A stretch of 64,000 nucleotides of DNA, taken from the NCBI GenBank assembly GCA_013423385.1, contig BLZA01000019.1, forward strand, positions 558,001 through 622,000, given 5' to 3'. Position 1 is the stretch's first letter; each line of letters begins with the position of its first letter. This DNA is from Naganishia liquefaciens. Its lineage: Eukaryota; Basidiomycota; Tremellomycetes; Filobasidiales; Filobasidiaceae. Of the stretch, positions 44,652-55,254 are shown one piece after another. A program made the position numbers and the translations under genes. The notes beneath the pieces are model-generated. The model was not told the DNA's origin, made no database searches, and saw only the letters and a list, made by a program, of their open reading frames with translations.

Positions 44652-47027
44652 CTACTCCAGGGTCAATCCCGCACCCTCCTCTTCCCCTTGACCAGCCTTT
44701 TCTGTTTGGCTGTTTTGATTTGGCTTAGGCGAATTTTTCTCCCCAGCAGCGACTCTGCGAATACCTCCTGGGCGTTTCCCTTGATACTTTCCCTTCCACG
44801 TGCCAAAGGCTTGATCGAAGGCCGGTTCCAGTCGAACAGGCTCGAATTCCGAGTCCGGAATTTCTGAGTATTCCGTCCGAAGGCTGATGATGTGTTTAAG
44901 CACAATGTCTCGCATTGCGACGTTGTGAGGTGACCGTCGAAGAGTAGCATCTGCTCGAGCCGCATCAGCGGTAACGTACTTTCTGTATCGCTGTCCGAAC
45001 TCACTCCAGTCGAACCGCAGATTACCAAATTTCCACTGTTTGCTACCGTCGGGGGGGTCCATTCCTTCTTGATATATAGGCATGTCCTTAGCATCGGCGA
45101 GTTCGGGAACACCCATCGACCCATACAACGTTTTGCGAACGACCGACTGTGATGAAACGACTATGAACAACCGAAAGTGCAGCCGAAGGCGTAGCGATGT
45201 CTGACTTACTTGAATCTTTGTGGGCCTTTCCTTGAGCTTGGTGTTGCCACTCATCATGATGACGACACCTCTTTCGTCAACCTCGAGCTTCTTCGAAGGA
45301 CGCTCCTGGGACCCATCTCCCTCCGCCTTTCGTTTCCTCCTTGTCCGTTCTGCTTCTTCGCTTGCCGCAGGCGGGGGCAAGGTCTCCGCTTCTACGTAGA
45401 GTGGGAGTGCTGGAAGGGTTGCGAGACCAGCTTGGTTATTCTGATCGGCTTGTTGTGGCATCCTTTGAGACATATCGACGGTTTTTGGCATAGTGATGGC
45501 GGTCATAGTTGCGTCACCTTGCTCCTGGTTTTGCCCTTGAATTTGCAAGAATCCATCGACCAGATTCCCATTCATAGGCATGTGACGATCCCGCGAATGT
45601 ATTGATTGTGCAGCCTGCCCTTGGAAGAAGGATGCAGAATCTGCGGCTACTTTGGAAGCATCGGATGGCGCTTGACCGACAAAAACCCGTTGATTACCGT
45701 TGGAAGGGTTTTGCGCCGGATTCTGTGCTTGAGGCCAATTCGAGTAGCCATTCTGGTGATTAGGGTTCGACCCGGCCGTACCAGAAGGGTAAGAAACACC
45801 GCCAGCTATGTCCATCGGATTCCCAGTGAACCCGCTCCGTCCCATTCCACTCCACCTTGCATCCTGCGGAGCCGCGACTGCTGAGACCTGCTCGCGCCTC
45901 TGCCTTAGTTCTTTCAACAGCTGGTCCTCCCATTCTTTCCTGCGAGTCAATTCGACGTGCAGATAGGCCAGCATATCCGCCTGGGTCTTGGCAAGCTGAT
46001 CGATCCGAGTGCTTAGTTGTGAAAGATGCCACTGTGGAGTTGATGCTGCATCTCCGCCAGAAATGGGTGCCGACGATGTTCCTGTATGCGAACCCGAATG
46101 TTCAGATTGGGTCATGTTGTTGAACGCATTCACTGGACTTGTCCCGACTACTGACTGTCCATGTGCTTGGACTGAAGATCGAGAAGTTTGTTGTCTGCCA
46201 TCCGCAGCAGGTATCGGATAATTGACGTCCGTCCTCACGACTGCGGGTACATAGGCCACACCGGACCGTCTGTCAGGTTGCCCTTGGGAGGTGTCATTTG
46301 ATGGACGCCGCACTGAGTTCGCTTGGTTCCATGGTGTCTGATTGAATGGTGGTTGTTGAAGCTGCTGAGACTGTTGGAGTTGTTGATACTGCGGATAATG
46401 CTGGGCTGATGTCTGCCGGATCGTTCCGCTAACCATTCCGTTGGTTAGGCTGTGCCTAGTATGATCGATTGGACTAGCATGTGAGCCCGCCATAGCCATC
46501 CCCTGCATCATCATGTCTTGACCGCTCGCCTGTGCCTGCCTTAAGCTATCGTGGCCGGCTTGTTGTGACTGTTGAACTCTCGAAGCCTGATTCTGGTCGA
46601 CATGTGTCAATTGGCCGTTGCCCAAGGACGGCTGATTCGATCCCAAGGGCGTCGAGGCATGCGTTTGGCCCCTGACAGGATGCTGTTCGAAGTAATGAGA
46701 TGTCCGTGGTGGTATCGATTGACTGACTTCCTGTACCGTTGGATCCACTATTAAGCTACAACCAAGCCGAAATGGAGAGCAACATTCTTCAGCATGTGCA
46801 ATCTGGTAAAACACCAACACGTACCCGTTGTACGCTGTTTGCGGAGTTTTACGCGAGGGCTCTGAGACGCTGTAGATACTTCGATTGAGCGATTGTACTT
46901 GAGACGACTGTCGACTAGGCTCCTGCTGTTGGGCATCCTGGCCATAACTCATCTGCTGTTGCTGCTTGTTGCGTGAATCTGATGTCGGGGTATGTCGAGG
47001 TAAGGCCCAAGTGCCGAGAGACGTCAT
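44652..47027 (-). CDS. Gln-rich nuclear-type protein with conserved C-terminal block, unrecognised
   Basis: Three exons on the minus strand (47027-46825, 46755-45210, 45146-44652) give 747 residues. Residues 1-~500 are Gln/Ser/Pro/Asn-rich, as in transcription co-regulators. A predicted helix (WHLSQLSTRIDQLAKTQ...) lies near residue 300. A basic cluster (RTRRKRKAEGDGSQERPSKK) looks like a nuclear signal. The C-terminal ~150 residues are different, aromatic and charged (WKFGNLRFDWSEFGQRYRKY, then EYSEIPDSEFEPVRL and FGTWKGKY), and look conserved, but I do not know the family. Both introns are multiples of three (69 and 63 nt) without stops, so intron retention would keep the frame; I removed them because the splice signals are strong and the intron text is hydrophobic and unlike its surroundings. 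Confidence 0.75.
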   Translation of the reverse strand: MTSLGTWALPRHTPTSDSRNKQQQQMSYGQDAQQQEPSRQSSQVQSLNRSIYSVSEPSRKTPQTAYNGYVLVFYQIAHAEECCSPFRLGCSLIVDPTVQEVSQSIPPRTSHYFEQHPVRGQTHASTPLGSNQPSLGNGQLTHVDQNQASRVQQSQQAGHDSLRQAQASGQDMMMQGMAMAGSHASPIDHTRHSLTNGMVSGTIRQTSAQHYPQYQQLQQSQQLQQPPFNQTPWNQANSVRRPSNDTSQGQPDRRSGVAYVPAVVRTDVNYPIPAADGRQQTSRSSVQAHGQSVVGTSPVNAFNNMTQSEHSGSHTGTSSAPISGGDAASTPQWHLSQLSTRIDQLAKTQADMLAYLHVELTRRKEWEDQLLKELRQRREQVSAVAAPQDARWSGMGRSGFTGNPMDIAGGVSYPSGTAGSNPNHQNGYSNWPQAQNPAQNPSNGNQRVFVGQAPSDASKVAADSASFFQGQAAQSIHSRDRHMPMNGNLVDGFLQIQGQNQEQGDATMTAITMPKTVDMSQRMPQQADQNNQAGLATLPALPLYVEAETLPPPAASEEAERTRRKRKAEGDGSQERPSKKLEVDERGVVIMMSGNTKLKERPTKIQVSQTSLRLRLHFRLFIVVSSQSVVRKTLYGSMGVPELADAKDMPIYQEGMDPPDGSKQWKFGNLRFDWSEFGQRYRKYVTADAARADATLRRSPHNVAMRDIVLKHIISLRTEYSEIPDSEFEPVRLEPAFDQAFGTWKGKYQGKRPGGIRRVAAGEKNSPKPNQNSQTEKAGQGEEEGAGLTLE

Positions 47028-47184
47028 TCCTCTCCAGGCGGTCTTGTCCTATATGCGCAAACGACACGATGGGTCCGAAAGGGGTGTACGATACGAAGCA
47101 AACAGCAGCGCTATGAGAGCTGGTATGAGCAAATGATAGCGATAGCAGGCCCCGGTTGTTTACTTTGTCTCGATTGCATCTCGG
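47028..47184. promoter_or_regulatory. 157-bp divergent promoter
   Basis: Shared start region of the Gln-rich gene (minus) and the WKF gene (plus). No clear box is seen. Confidence 0.45.
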
Positions 47185-48385
47185 ATGGATGCCTCGGGCG
47201 AAATTTCACAAGTTGGCGAGTTTCGGAACTTGCTTGCTAGCTCTTTGACGGATGTTGCGCAATTGCTAGAGAACCGAAACATCATGTCCAGCGAATCCCC
47301 GCCGGTGAATTCAGCAGAGAAGCGAAAACATACGGACGCTGTCATTCCCGACGCGGACACATCCGCCGAACCCAAGTCCAAGAAGCAGAAGACAGTGAAA
47401 CAGCCTAAATCCGACGCTGGAAGCCAGGTGACGAAGGAGAGCAAAGAGGCGAAGAAGGCAAAAAAAGCGGCGAAGAAGGCTGTAAGTAGACTTGACATGT
47501 TGCTCCAGGGAGATTCTCATTGTATCGTGTACAGCAACTCGCTGAAGGCAAGCCAGAGGAAAAGCCAACAGAGCCCTCCGCATCCACAACCGAAGAGCAG
47601 AAGGAGGAGGCAGCGGGAACGACGGGCGACACGAAGAAGGATGATTCTAAAGCAGTGGACGCGCCATTAGAACCAAAGAAGAAGAAGGCTCGGAAGAGAA
47701 ACAAGAACAACCGTGAACAAACGGATCCGGATGCCGAAGTCAAGGCCGGTAATGGAACCCCCGAGGAGGATGCGGTTCTGACGGAGCAAGCACAGAAGGG
47801 TAAGTGTCGTGTCCTAGCAGGGAAGAGGCCTCATGAAGTCACCTAGGTATTCAATACGCGTGGCTGTACAAACATCGCCATCCCAAGTCGATAGGAGAAG
47901 GGGATGCGAAAGATGACGGTACATATTGGAAGTTCAACAAGGCTCGACAAGGGTGGCTTTGGAAGAACGTTTGGAATGAAGAACTAGTTTGTCTCAGAAC
48001 TTTAAAACAGCAGGATGACAGACTAAAGAAATCCATTCGAACATCGCGTAGATTCCGGAAACGTACGTTGAGCTGGTCATCGAGTACCTCAGCAGTATGC
48101 AGGGTCAGGCACGCCAGGTATGTCATCAAGAAAGCTATGGGCTCCTCCAAACTGACAACCCAGTAGAAACTCTTGAGTGAAGCTCAAATAATTGTGGACA
48201 CCGCGATCACTGCAACCGTTACTGAGGAGGCTGATCAATCTAATGAGGAGAAGCTTGAGCCGTCTACGGAGAACTCAGAAAAGGTCGAAGAAGATGCAAT
48301 CGCCGACGTGGAAGCACCAGCGACGGTGTCTGCCGAGAAGCATCGCAGAGCGCAATTGGTTGTAGAGGCATTGAAGTCGACTTGA
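47185..48385 (+). CDS. WKF-domain protein (C7orf50-like, probably nucleolar)
   Basis: Five exons (47185-47481, 47535-47799, 47847-47986, 48052-48117, 48167-48385) give 328 residues. The middle matches the WKF domain (PF10180, DUF2373): YAWLYKHRHP, then YWKFNKARQGWLWKN and VELVIEYLSSMQGQAR. N-terminal to it are several Lys clusters (KAKKAAKK, KKKKARKR), typical of nucleolar proteins. The C-terminal tail is acidic. The human relative C7orf50 is nucleolar and linked to ribosome production by localisation only. A second in-frame ATG at 47284 would give a shorter protein starting at MSSESPPV; the first was kept since the extra 33 residues look ordered. One intron has an uncommon GTTTGT donor. Confidence 0.87.
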
Positions 48386-48690
48386 GCGAATTCGACTGGT
48401 ATATTTTATTGTTACAGATGATACAGATGAGGACGAGCGTGGATCTCACGGGCCCCAAGTTTCGCTGGCGTCATACGTGATCTTTATATAAATTCGTAAC
48501 TCTGAAGAACAAGGCGGACGCCAAGCGAAAGCGAAAATCGAAAAAAGGGACTTGAAAACATGGTGAAAGCGACGGGCGATCGTTCGGACGTGCTGAACAG
48601 ATGGGCCGAGAATGATCACGCAATCCGTCGGTGGGCGCGACTGGCACAGGTACTTATTTGTGCCATCTGAATTTGTTAAAGAAGACGACG
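48386..48690. other. Convergent intergenic region
   Basis: No gene seen between the WKF gene and the small minus-strand gene. Confidence 0.5.
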
Positions 48691-49158
48691 CTAATATTTC
48701 CACCTGCAAAGGGCAAGGTCGAGCGTTTGCATTTGTTCAAGATAACGACTCCTATCAGCGAGATCACTGCTCACCTCTCCTTTCGACCTTGAGGACCTGA
48801 ATGCGACTCAATCAGCCGAGCAAGCACTACCGACAACAAATCGTCTTACCTTCGGGATAATGGTGTACTGATGATAGCCGTGGACGACTGTGTAAAAGAA
48901 AAGTATGAGAACGATTGCTAGGCATGATGGAATCCCTTACCGTCGATTGGCATCGTGAGCTAATGGGGTGGGCTGAGTATACGAGAGTCTGGATCGATAG
49001 GTCTCCTTAAGGTCAGGTTGAGCCACTTGTATGATTGGCGAAGGCACTGAAAGTGCTGAAGCTTGTTCGAAAGAGGAGGCGAATAAGGAACCTTGTCTAA
49101 CAAAACTATTTTGTTGCTGCATGCCACGAATCAACTCAGGCGTGCATCCATGTTTCAT
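48691..49158 (-). CDS. Very small four-exon gene, ~96 residues, unrecognised
   Basis: Exons 49158-48941, 48887-48850, 48796-48775 and 48703-48691 on the minus strand join in phase (218+38+22+13 nt) and end at a TAG. All three introns have canonical signals (GTAAGG...ACACAG, GTAAGA...TTCAG, GTGAGC...TTGCAG) and normal lengths. The start is the first ATG after an in-frame stop, MKHGCTPELIRG. The protein is polar, with a basic aromatic C terminus GPQGRKERRWKY. No family is recognised. The consistent phases across three strong introns are the main argument that it is real. It could be a conserved short protein that gene finders skip. Confidence 0.5.
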
Positions 49159-49526
49159 TCCAAGCGGATCCAAATGTCACAAGATAAGCTAACTAGCTAG
49201 CATGACGTTCAAGTTCATAATTGACGTCATTTCGAGAGCCAAGACAGGAAAGTGGTGCTGCTGGTAATAGAACGCTATTATATACCTAGAACGATTGTCA
49301 CATTGCTTGAACCTGAACCGCTGCCAATGAAGGACATTGACACCCATCCCGATTGTATTTACACACACAATCTACTGTCTTGTCGAATATCAATCGACGA
49401 TGGCTCGAAAACATAATGTCCATGAATCAGCGAGGGTATAAGGTTACAATAAAGCATTGACCTAGATGGGCATCCGACCCGATACAATGAATAGAAAAAA
49501 AGGACACCTGGAGCGAAGGAACCGCT
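49159..49526. other. Intergenic region before OPY2 3' end
   Basis: AT-richer sequence, no gene seen; promoter of the small gene and 3' flank of OPY2. Confidence 0.5.
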
Positions 49527-51546
49527 TTACTTTGTCGATGTTTGCGCAGGCAAAGCTGGCAATTCCTCCATCTCAGCCTCATCATGATCTCCAATCTGGA
49601 ACTCAAACCCGCTGAGTCCCAGCGTATGCCTTGATTCGCTTGCGAGCGGGTTCTGCCCGAAGCCGGTTGAGCGTTGAGGCGATTGTGCCGTCTGCTGTGG
49701 TAGTGATGGAGGCGGTTTGCCAGGGGAAGCACCGGTGAACAGTGCGCCAGAATGGAAAGTTTCCGTCGACATGGAGGTTGGCAGCTTTTGAGCGAGGTTA
49801 GATGCGGTGTAGGGTCCCTTTGCCGGGGATTCGCTGAAGGAGGGCTTGGGTGGAATGATGGCGTTCAGGAAGGAATCATCGCTACGACCTGACATCATCG
49901 ACTCCCTTGCACCATACTGCTCGCTGGACTGGGCTTCCGATGGCGCAGCAAATCCAGGTCGAGGCCGCATGAGCGGAGGCTCTGAGTCTGCACTTGGCAC
50001 CGGGACAATGTGTGTCGCGCAGCGAGTCTGCCATGCCGTCGGCGGCTGCATGCTCATCGCCCCAAGGTTGATCTTTCTTGCCTCGCCAACAACAACGTCT
50101 CTTAGAGCACCTGTGCCTTGAGTACTGATGCTATCTCGGAGATTGGATCCGGCAAGACTGCCCATGGAGAACCGAAGGTCACCTGCTGCGTCCGAACCAG
50201 CGAATTGTCCGTCATCTGCTGAACTCTGATGCGAGAGGTGATGGTCGCGCGCGCCTCCGCCAAATGTTGCTGTCGAACGCTGCGAGCGAAGCTGAGGTGT
50301 ATGCGCATCGGAAAAGGGGTCCAAAGTGGTGGCGGCTGCGCTTGGCGGAATATGAACGAGATCGGCCGCCTGACGTATACCAAGCTGGACCTGTCGCGAA
50401 GTCATTATCATCGGTGCGTCCATGCCCGTCGCTGCAAACTCGGATGTGCCTGAAAAGAAGGAAGGCGCAGCGGAGCGAGTAGTGGTGACCGACAGGCGCT
50501 GCGCATTGTGACTTGCTTGATCCGGCACGGCGAGCGTCTCCACGATATTTCCATCTACGGACCGATTGTTATTTTGGGGGTTGAGCCGAAGATCAAGATC
50601 TGGAGAGCGAGCAGGACGCGAGGGTGGCACAGCGATCCCGACTTTGAGTCTGCCTGTCTTGAGCGCTCTTTCCCGTGCGACATCCAGTGCTGTCTGGGCC
50701 GACAGCGGGTTCGGATTTGAAGCTCGCGCCGAACTCGATGGAGGATGCGAAGGCACGAAGGCGATAGGTATAACATTGGTGCTCGAAGTAAAACTGATTT
50801 GGTCCGTCGCGACCGATTGACGATCATCGAAGGGATTATTGGGATGCGCGAGATGGCTCTGTCGTTGCAGCGGGTCATCCTGACGCGCGTTCTGCTGCGC
50901 ACTCAGCCTACGTTCATCGCCTTCTGCGATTCCCGTCAATGGCCGACTTCGTGGTACGACGGGACGTCCGAGTGGAGCGGCAGCTTCTTCCTCAAAGCTC
51001 GAGCGGACGTCGCGCGGGAAACGTTCGCTGGTAGATTCCATTTGGGGATCACCGCTGTTGTGCGATCCCGGACGACCGGAGAGAGGTCGTGCGGAATCGA
51101 GCATGAGGGTTGTCCGGTGCTTCTCGATCTCTGCGACTTTGGCGAGGTCACGTAGCTGTGAATTTGACAATTTGTGAGGATGATTGACCGTTAGCATGCT
51201 TCATTGCATGCATACCTTTCTCTTCCGGAACCACCACCAAAGGGCGAAACTGGCTAAAGCGAGAACGACAACGGCGACGACAGGTCCCGCAATGATGCCC
51301 GCGCTGACTCCGCTCGAGGACGAGCTTGACTTTTCTTTATCGATGCATTGAATGGTCGCGCATGAGGAACACGTCCTGTCGGATGCGAATGGTCAGTCAA
51401 GGGACATGATGTATACAAAGGCGAATCGGTCATGGTAACACTAACCGCGCTGTGAGAATACAATCCTGATCGGCTGCGCAGTTGCAGGTGGGCGTCGAGG
51501 TGCATTGGACGCAGTCCCTGCCCAAGAGAAAGCGATGACTGGCCAT
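49527..51546 (-). CDS. OPY2: OPY2-like membrane anchor of stress MAPK pathway
   Basis: Three exons on the minus strand (51546-51446, 51375-51216, 51155-49527) give 629 residues. The first ~55 residues are a Cys-rich ectodomain (CVQC, CNC, CSSC, eight or more Cys), matching the Opy2 domain (PF09463). A single membrane helix follows (GIIAGPVVAVVVLALASFALWWWF) and a basic stop-transfer RKRK. The ~530-residue cytosolic part is disordered with many Ser/Pro sites. Yeast Opy2 holds the Ste50/Ste11 module at the membrane in HOG and filamentous signalling; the binding motifs for Ste50 are not obvious here, so that function is inferred from architecture. The domain order and exon junctions are clear. 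It is head-to-head with phosphoglucomutase across 372 bp. Confidence 0.83.
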
Positions 51547-51918
51547 GATGTCGGCGATGTGTAGCGAGGTGAGCACCTGAGGTGAGCACCTATACCTCGC
51601 TCAACGAGGACACAGCGGCCTTGACATGGATCGAGACGAGCTCTTGCCAAGTGAGACACGCCCTGGTCAACGAGCTAGGTAAAGAAAGAAAGGAGTTGCG
51701 GCTGAAACGCGTCCAACGGAAGACTCCAGCGAGCTGCTAAGTAAGCGCGGGCTCACGCGAAGCTGGATTCAACGAAAGCGCATGTTTGCTTCCGCGCGAG
51801 CTAGTGACGTGGGGCGGCCAAGCGGGGAATGCATGACGCCAGGGGTGGTGTATATACCAGACCACCGTTTTCCAGGTCGGGCTCATCTCCTCTCCAGGGA
51901 GAATCTCAAACTAGCATC
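51547..51918. promoter_or_regulatory. Divergent promoter OPY2/phosphoglucomutase
   Basis: Pyrimidine-rich toward the PGM side, with one ACGCGT word near 51707 and a TATATA at 51850-51855 about 65 bp before the split PGM start codon. No gene seen. Confidence 0.5.
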
Positions 51919-53845
51919 ATGTACGTTGTTCCTCGTCGTCGAACGTCGTCCAACACTGACCAATTGTGCTAGGTCTGATTACCAAGTCCGAGAAGTCAAA
52001 ACCAAGGTCTACGATGGCCAGAAGCCCGGAACCTCGGGTCTGCGAAAGCGGGTCAAGGTATTCCAGCAGGAGGTGAGGGGTTTCGGCAAAGCAGACGACG
52101 GTTCTGATAGACTGAAACCGATGCAATTCACAGCACTACACCGAGAACTTTATTCAGGCTACCTTGAGTGCTATGCCCAACGGAGGCCCCGCCGGCAAGA
52201 CTCTGGTCGTCGGTGGTGATGGTCGATACTTCGTGGGTCTTCTCCATCTCAATTCTGCGCTGCCTCTTGCTCATCGACGCTCTTTCTAGTCTCCTGAAGC
52301 CTCGCAAATCATTCTCCGACTTGCTGCCGGCAACGGAATCAAGAAGATCCTCATTGGTGAAAAGACCATTCTCTCCACGCCCGCTGCCTCGGCCTTGATC
52401 AGGTCTCGAAAGACGGACGGCGGTATTCTTCTCACCGCTTCGCACAACCCTGGAGGACCTGACAATGATTTCGGCATCAAATTTAACTGCGATAACGGTG
52501 GACCCGCACCGGAAGAGGTAACCAACAAGATCTTCGAGATTACCAAGAAGATTGAGTCGTACAAGACCATGGATCTGCCGGATCTCGACCTTTCCAAGAA
52601 GGGTACATTCACACACGGTCCCCTCGAGGTCGAAATTGTCGACTCTGTCGAAAACTACATCCACCTTTTGTCCGAGATCTTTGACTTTGACATGATCAAG
52701 GCCTACCTCAAATCTACCCCTTACAACGGCCAGGCTCCGACCGTCCTCTTCGATGCCCTGAATGGTGTCACCGGACCATATGGAAAGGCCATCTTCTGCG
52801 ACGTTCTCGGCCTCGACGCTTCCGCGTGTCAAAACTGCGTACCGAAGCCCGACTTTGGCGGTTCCCACCCGGATCCCAACTTGACGTACGCGCACGATCT
52901 CGTTCAGGCCGTCGAAGACAAGAAGATCATCTTTGGTGCCGCTTCTGATGGAGATGGTGACCGTAACATGATCTACGGAGCTGGCGCTTTCGTCACTCCC
53001 TCGGATTCCGTCGCCATTATTGCCGACTGGGCTGAAAAGGCGATTCCTTACTTCAAGACCGGTATCAAGGGTCTCGCCCGATCCATGCCCACGTCCGAGG
53101 CGATCGACCGTGTGGCCAAGGCCAAGGGTCTCGAGGTCTTCGAGGTTCCGACCGGATGGAAGTTCTTCGGAAACTTGATGGATGCCGGCCGATTGTCCAT
53201 TTGTGGTGAGGAATCATTCGGTACTGGATCCGACCACATTCGAGAAAAGGACGGTCTCTGGGCTATTGTTGGTGAGTCACAAAGGGACGCCCCTGTAATT
53301 AATTCATTGAATGTCTCTTCTGTTTAGCCTGGTTGTCCATCTTGGCTGCCGCCAACAAAGAGAAGCCAGGACAGGACATCAACGACATTCTGGTCGAACA
53401 CTACAAGAAGTACGGCCGAAACTTCTTCTCTCGGTACGACTATGAAGAGGTCGAGTCTGGCGCCGAGGAGATGATGGACCACCTCCGCAAGCAGTTCGCC
53501 GACTCGTCGTTTGTTGGGTCTACCTTGAAGGCCACCTCATCCGATGTTAGCTTCACCGTCAAAGAAGCCGACGACTTCTCCTACACGGACCCGATCGACG
53601 GTTCCGTCTCGAAGAACCAGGGTCTGTACATCAAGTTCACCGATGGCAGTCGAGTCGTCTTCCGACTGTCCGGTACCGGATCTCAGGGCGCCACCATTCG
53701 AATGTATGTGGAGAAGTACAGCAACAACCCGGAAGAGTACCCTAGGCCTACTGCCGAGGGACTGAAGCCCTTGATCGAGGTTGCGCTCCAGTTGAGCAAG
53801 TTGACCGAGTTGACTAAGCGGGAAAAGCCCACTGTTATCACGTAA
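51919..53845 (+). CDS. PGM2: Phosphoglucomutase; start codon split by intron 1
   Basis: Five coding exons (51919-51920, 51973-52072, 52134-52232, 52290-53271, 53328-53845) give 566 residues. The enzyme interconverts glucose-1-P and glucose-6-P, feeding glycogen, trehalose, UDP-glucose and wall synthesis. Motifs: catalytic Ser in TASHNPGG, metal site DGDGDRNM, sugar specificity loop [11 protein letters not shown], phosphate site [13 protein letters not shown]. The frame at 51973 starts G-TCT-GAT (…[11 protein letters not shown]), and the only start that fits is A-T at 51919-51920 before a GTACGT donor: the initiation codon AT|G is interrupted by a 52-nt intron. Unspliced RNA would encode a 17-residue peptide from the same AT followed by the intron's first G. 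No other ATG gives the conserved [15 protein letters not shown] start. Confidence 0.95.
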
Positions 53846-54519
53846 ACGGGGGTTTGCGACAAGGAGTTCCGGTCGCGGCCGCAGAGGCTTCAAAATATCA
53901 ACAGCTATCAACCTGGCGAACGGAAGAAATGATGAACAAGTGTGTTTCAGGCATAATAGTGACGAATATGGAATATCATTCTCAAAGATCGTCATTGGTA
54001 AGATCTTCGCTGTCCGGGCAGACTGCCGAAAAGTCGTGCGTTTGAGAACGGCGGCTGCTTGGTTGGCTTGCCCTCAGAGACTAGCGACAAATGGCGAACG
54101 TTATAACACAGGAAGTAAAGTACGCAGGCATACAGTCCCTCTACAGTGTTGTCCCCATCTTGCGCGAGCAATGAACAACCCAATATCGAGGAACCTACTT
54201 GGAGCCAGGTCCAGGTGAATGAGTTGCTAATAAAGGTAGCTGCAGAGCCTCGTATAATAAGTTGGAAAAGCTATCGTTACGTCTGTCGGTTGTGCGATAG
54301 TCGAACTCAATAAAAAGAGGTAGATGAGTTGCGGAGGAGGTCAAAAGAGATGCAGACAAACCCGTTCATCTGGCTTTCCAACGGGTTTTCCATTGTTAAA
54401 TGTCAAAAGCTTTTTGTATGCTCCTTATCTTGCGCTCCTCCAGCTATTCCTTCTAGCTTGTCTCCAGCTTTCTTTCCTGCTCTTCCGCCCTTTCGACCAT
54501 CTTTGCCCTGATTCACAAG
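53846..54519. other. 0.7-kb intergenic region
   Basis: No gene seen. It holds the PGM 3' end; pyrimidine-rich toward 54400-54520. Confidence 0.5.
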
Positions 54520-54762
54520 ATGTCTCAGCAGCATAAATCCCGTGCACCCGTGACGCCTGCCGCATTCCGGTGAGCTTCCCGGTGTTCCTCCGCGATCATC
54601 TTCAGACCAGCCGCTGATGAAGCTTCGTCGCCTCAGGCTTCGCGCCGGAAGCAGACAGCTCAGCAGACTTACGGAACCAGAACCTCTGTTCTATCAGCTG
54701 TTCTACGAGACTTCTACTATTGCCGCAACGAGTATGCAGATCCGACCGCTGAGCAAAATTGA
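54520..54762 (+). CDS. Tentative small gene, ~68 residues
   Basis: Exons 54520-54569 and 54606-54762 join across a 36-nt intron (GTGAGC...TTCAG) to give a protein beginning MSQQHKSRAPVTPAAFRP and ending near RDFYYCRNEYADPTAE. The composition is protein-like and a pyrimidine-rich leader precedes the ATG. Against it: the intron is shorter than the others here and no family is known. Further exons are possible, since a GTATGC donor at 54734 could join to open frames at 54818-55046, but two frames compete there and I could not choose. Confidence 0.35.
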
Positions 54763-55254
54763 GCAGCTGGCTGAGCCGAGAATCATTTTGGAAGAAAAGG
54801 GCGACCACGTAACGTAGAAGCAGCTTGCAAATCAACAGCCGATCATCAACCGACCAGCAGCAGCCTCGGCCTGTAGGGCAGCGCGGCCAGCACATTCGTT
54901 TCCATTCCGCCGTCGGAATATCACTCAACGACGGAACAAAGACCTCGAGAAGGCCCCTGAGCTCGTTACAGAGCAGTAAAGAACATCGGTCTCTAGAGAC
55001 TGAGGAGTCTTCGAAAACCGGTATCAAACACAAGTCAGCAGCCTAAGCTTGCGACGCCAAGGATCAGATCTCGCTTCCCACCGATACCGAAGATTTCGCT
55101 GGGCGATTTTGCATACGACGTCGACTTTCCTCCGAAACCTCAGCAGTCTAAGAGAAGTTCCGTGCAAGGCGCAATATATACCTTGATCGTTCCCAAGTAG
55201 TGTACGATTCAACCACAACTTTGTTCCGTCAACCCGTCACTCCAACATTCCACC
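54763..55254. other. Region of possible extra exons, then GH16 promoter
   Basis: Open frames of 50-73 codons at 54818-55046 might be later exons of the preceding small gene. A TATATA at 55177-55182, about 75 bp before the GH16 ATG, may be its TATA box. Confidence 0.4.

Noticed and set aside
51707-51712. Single ACGCGT between OPY2 and PGM as a cell-cycle element
   Set aside because: One copy of a six-base word is expected by chance at this scale in GC-rich DNA; there is no cluster as at MCM4.
54602-55033. 143-codon minus-strand frame
   Set aside because: Unlike any family and antisense to a better plus-strand candidate; Cys/Leu/Arg composition looks random.
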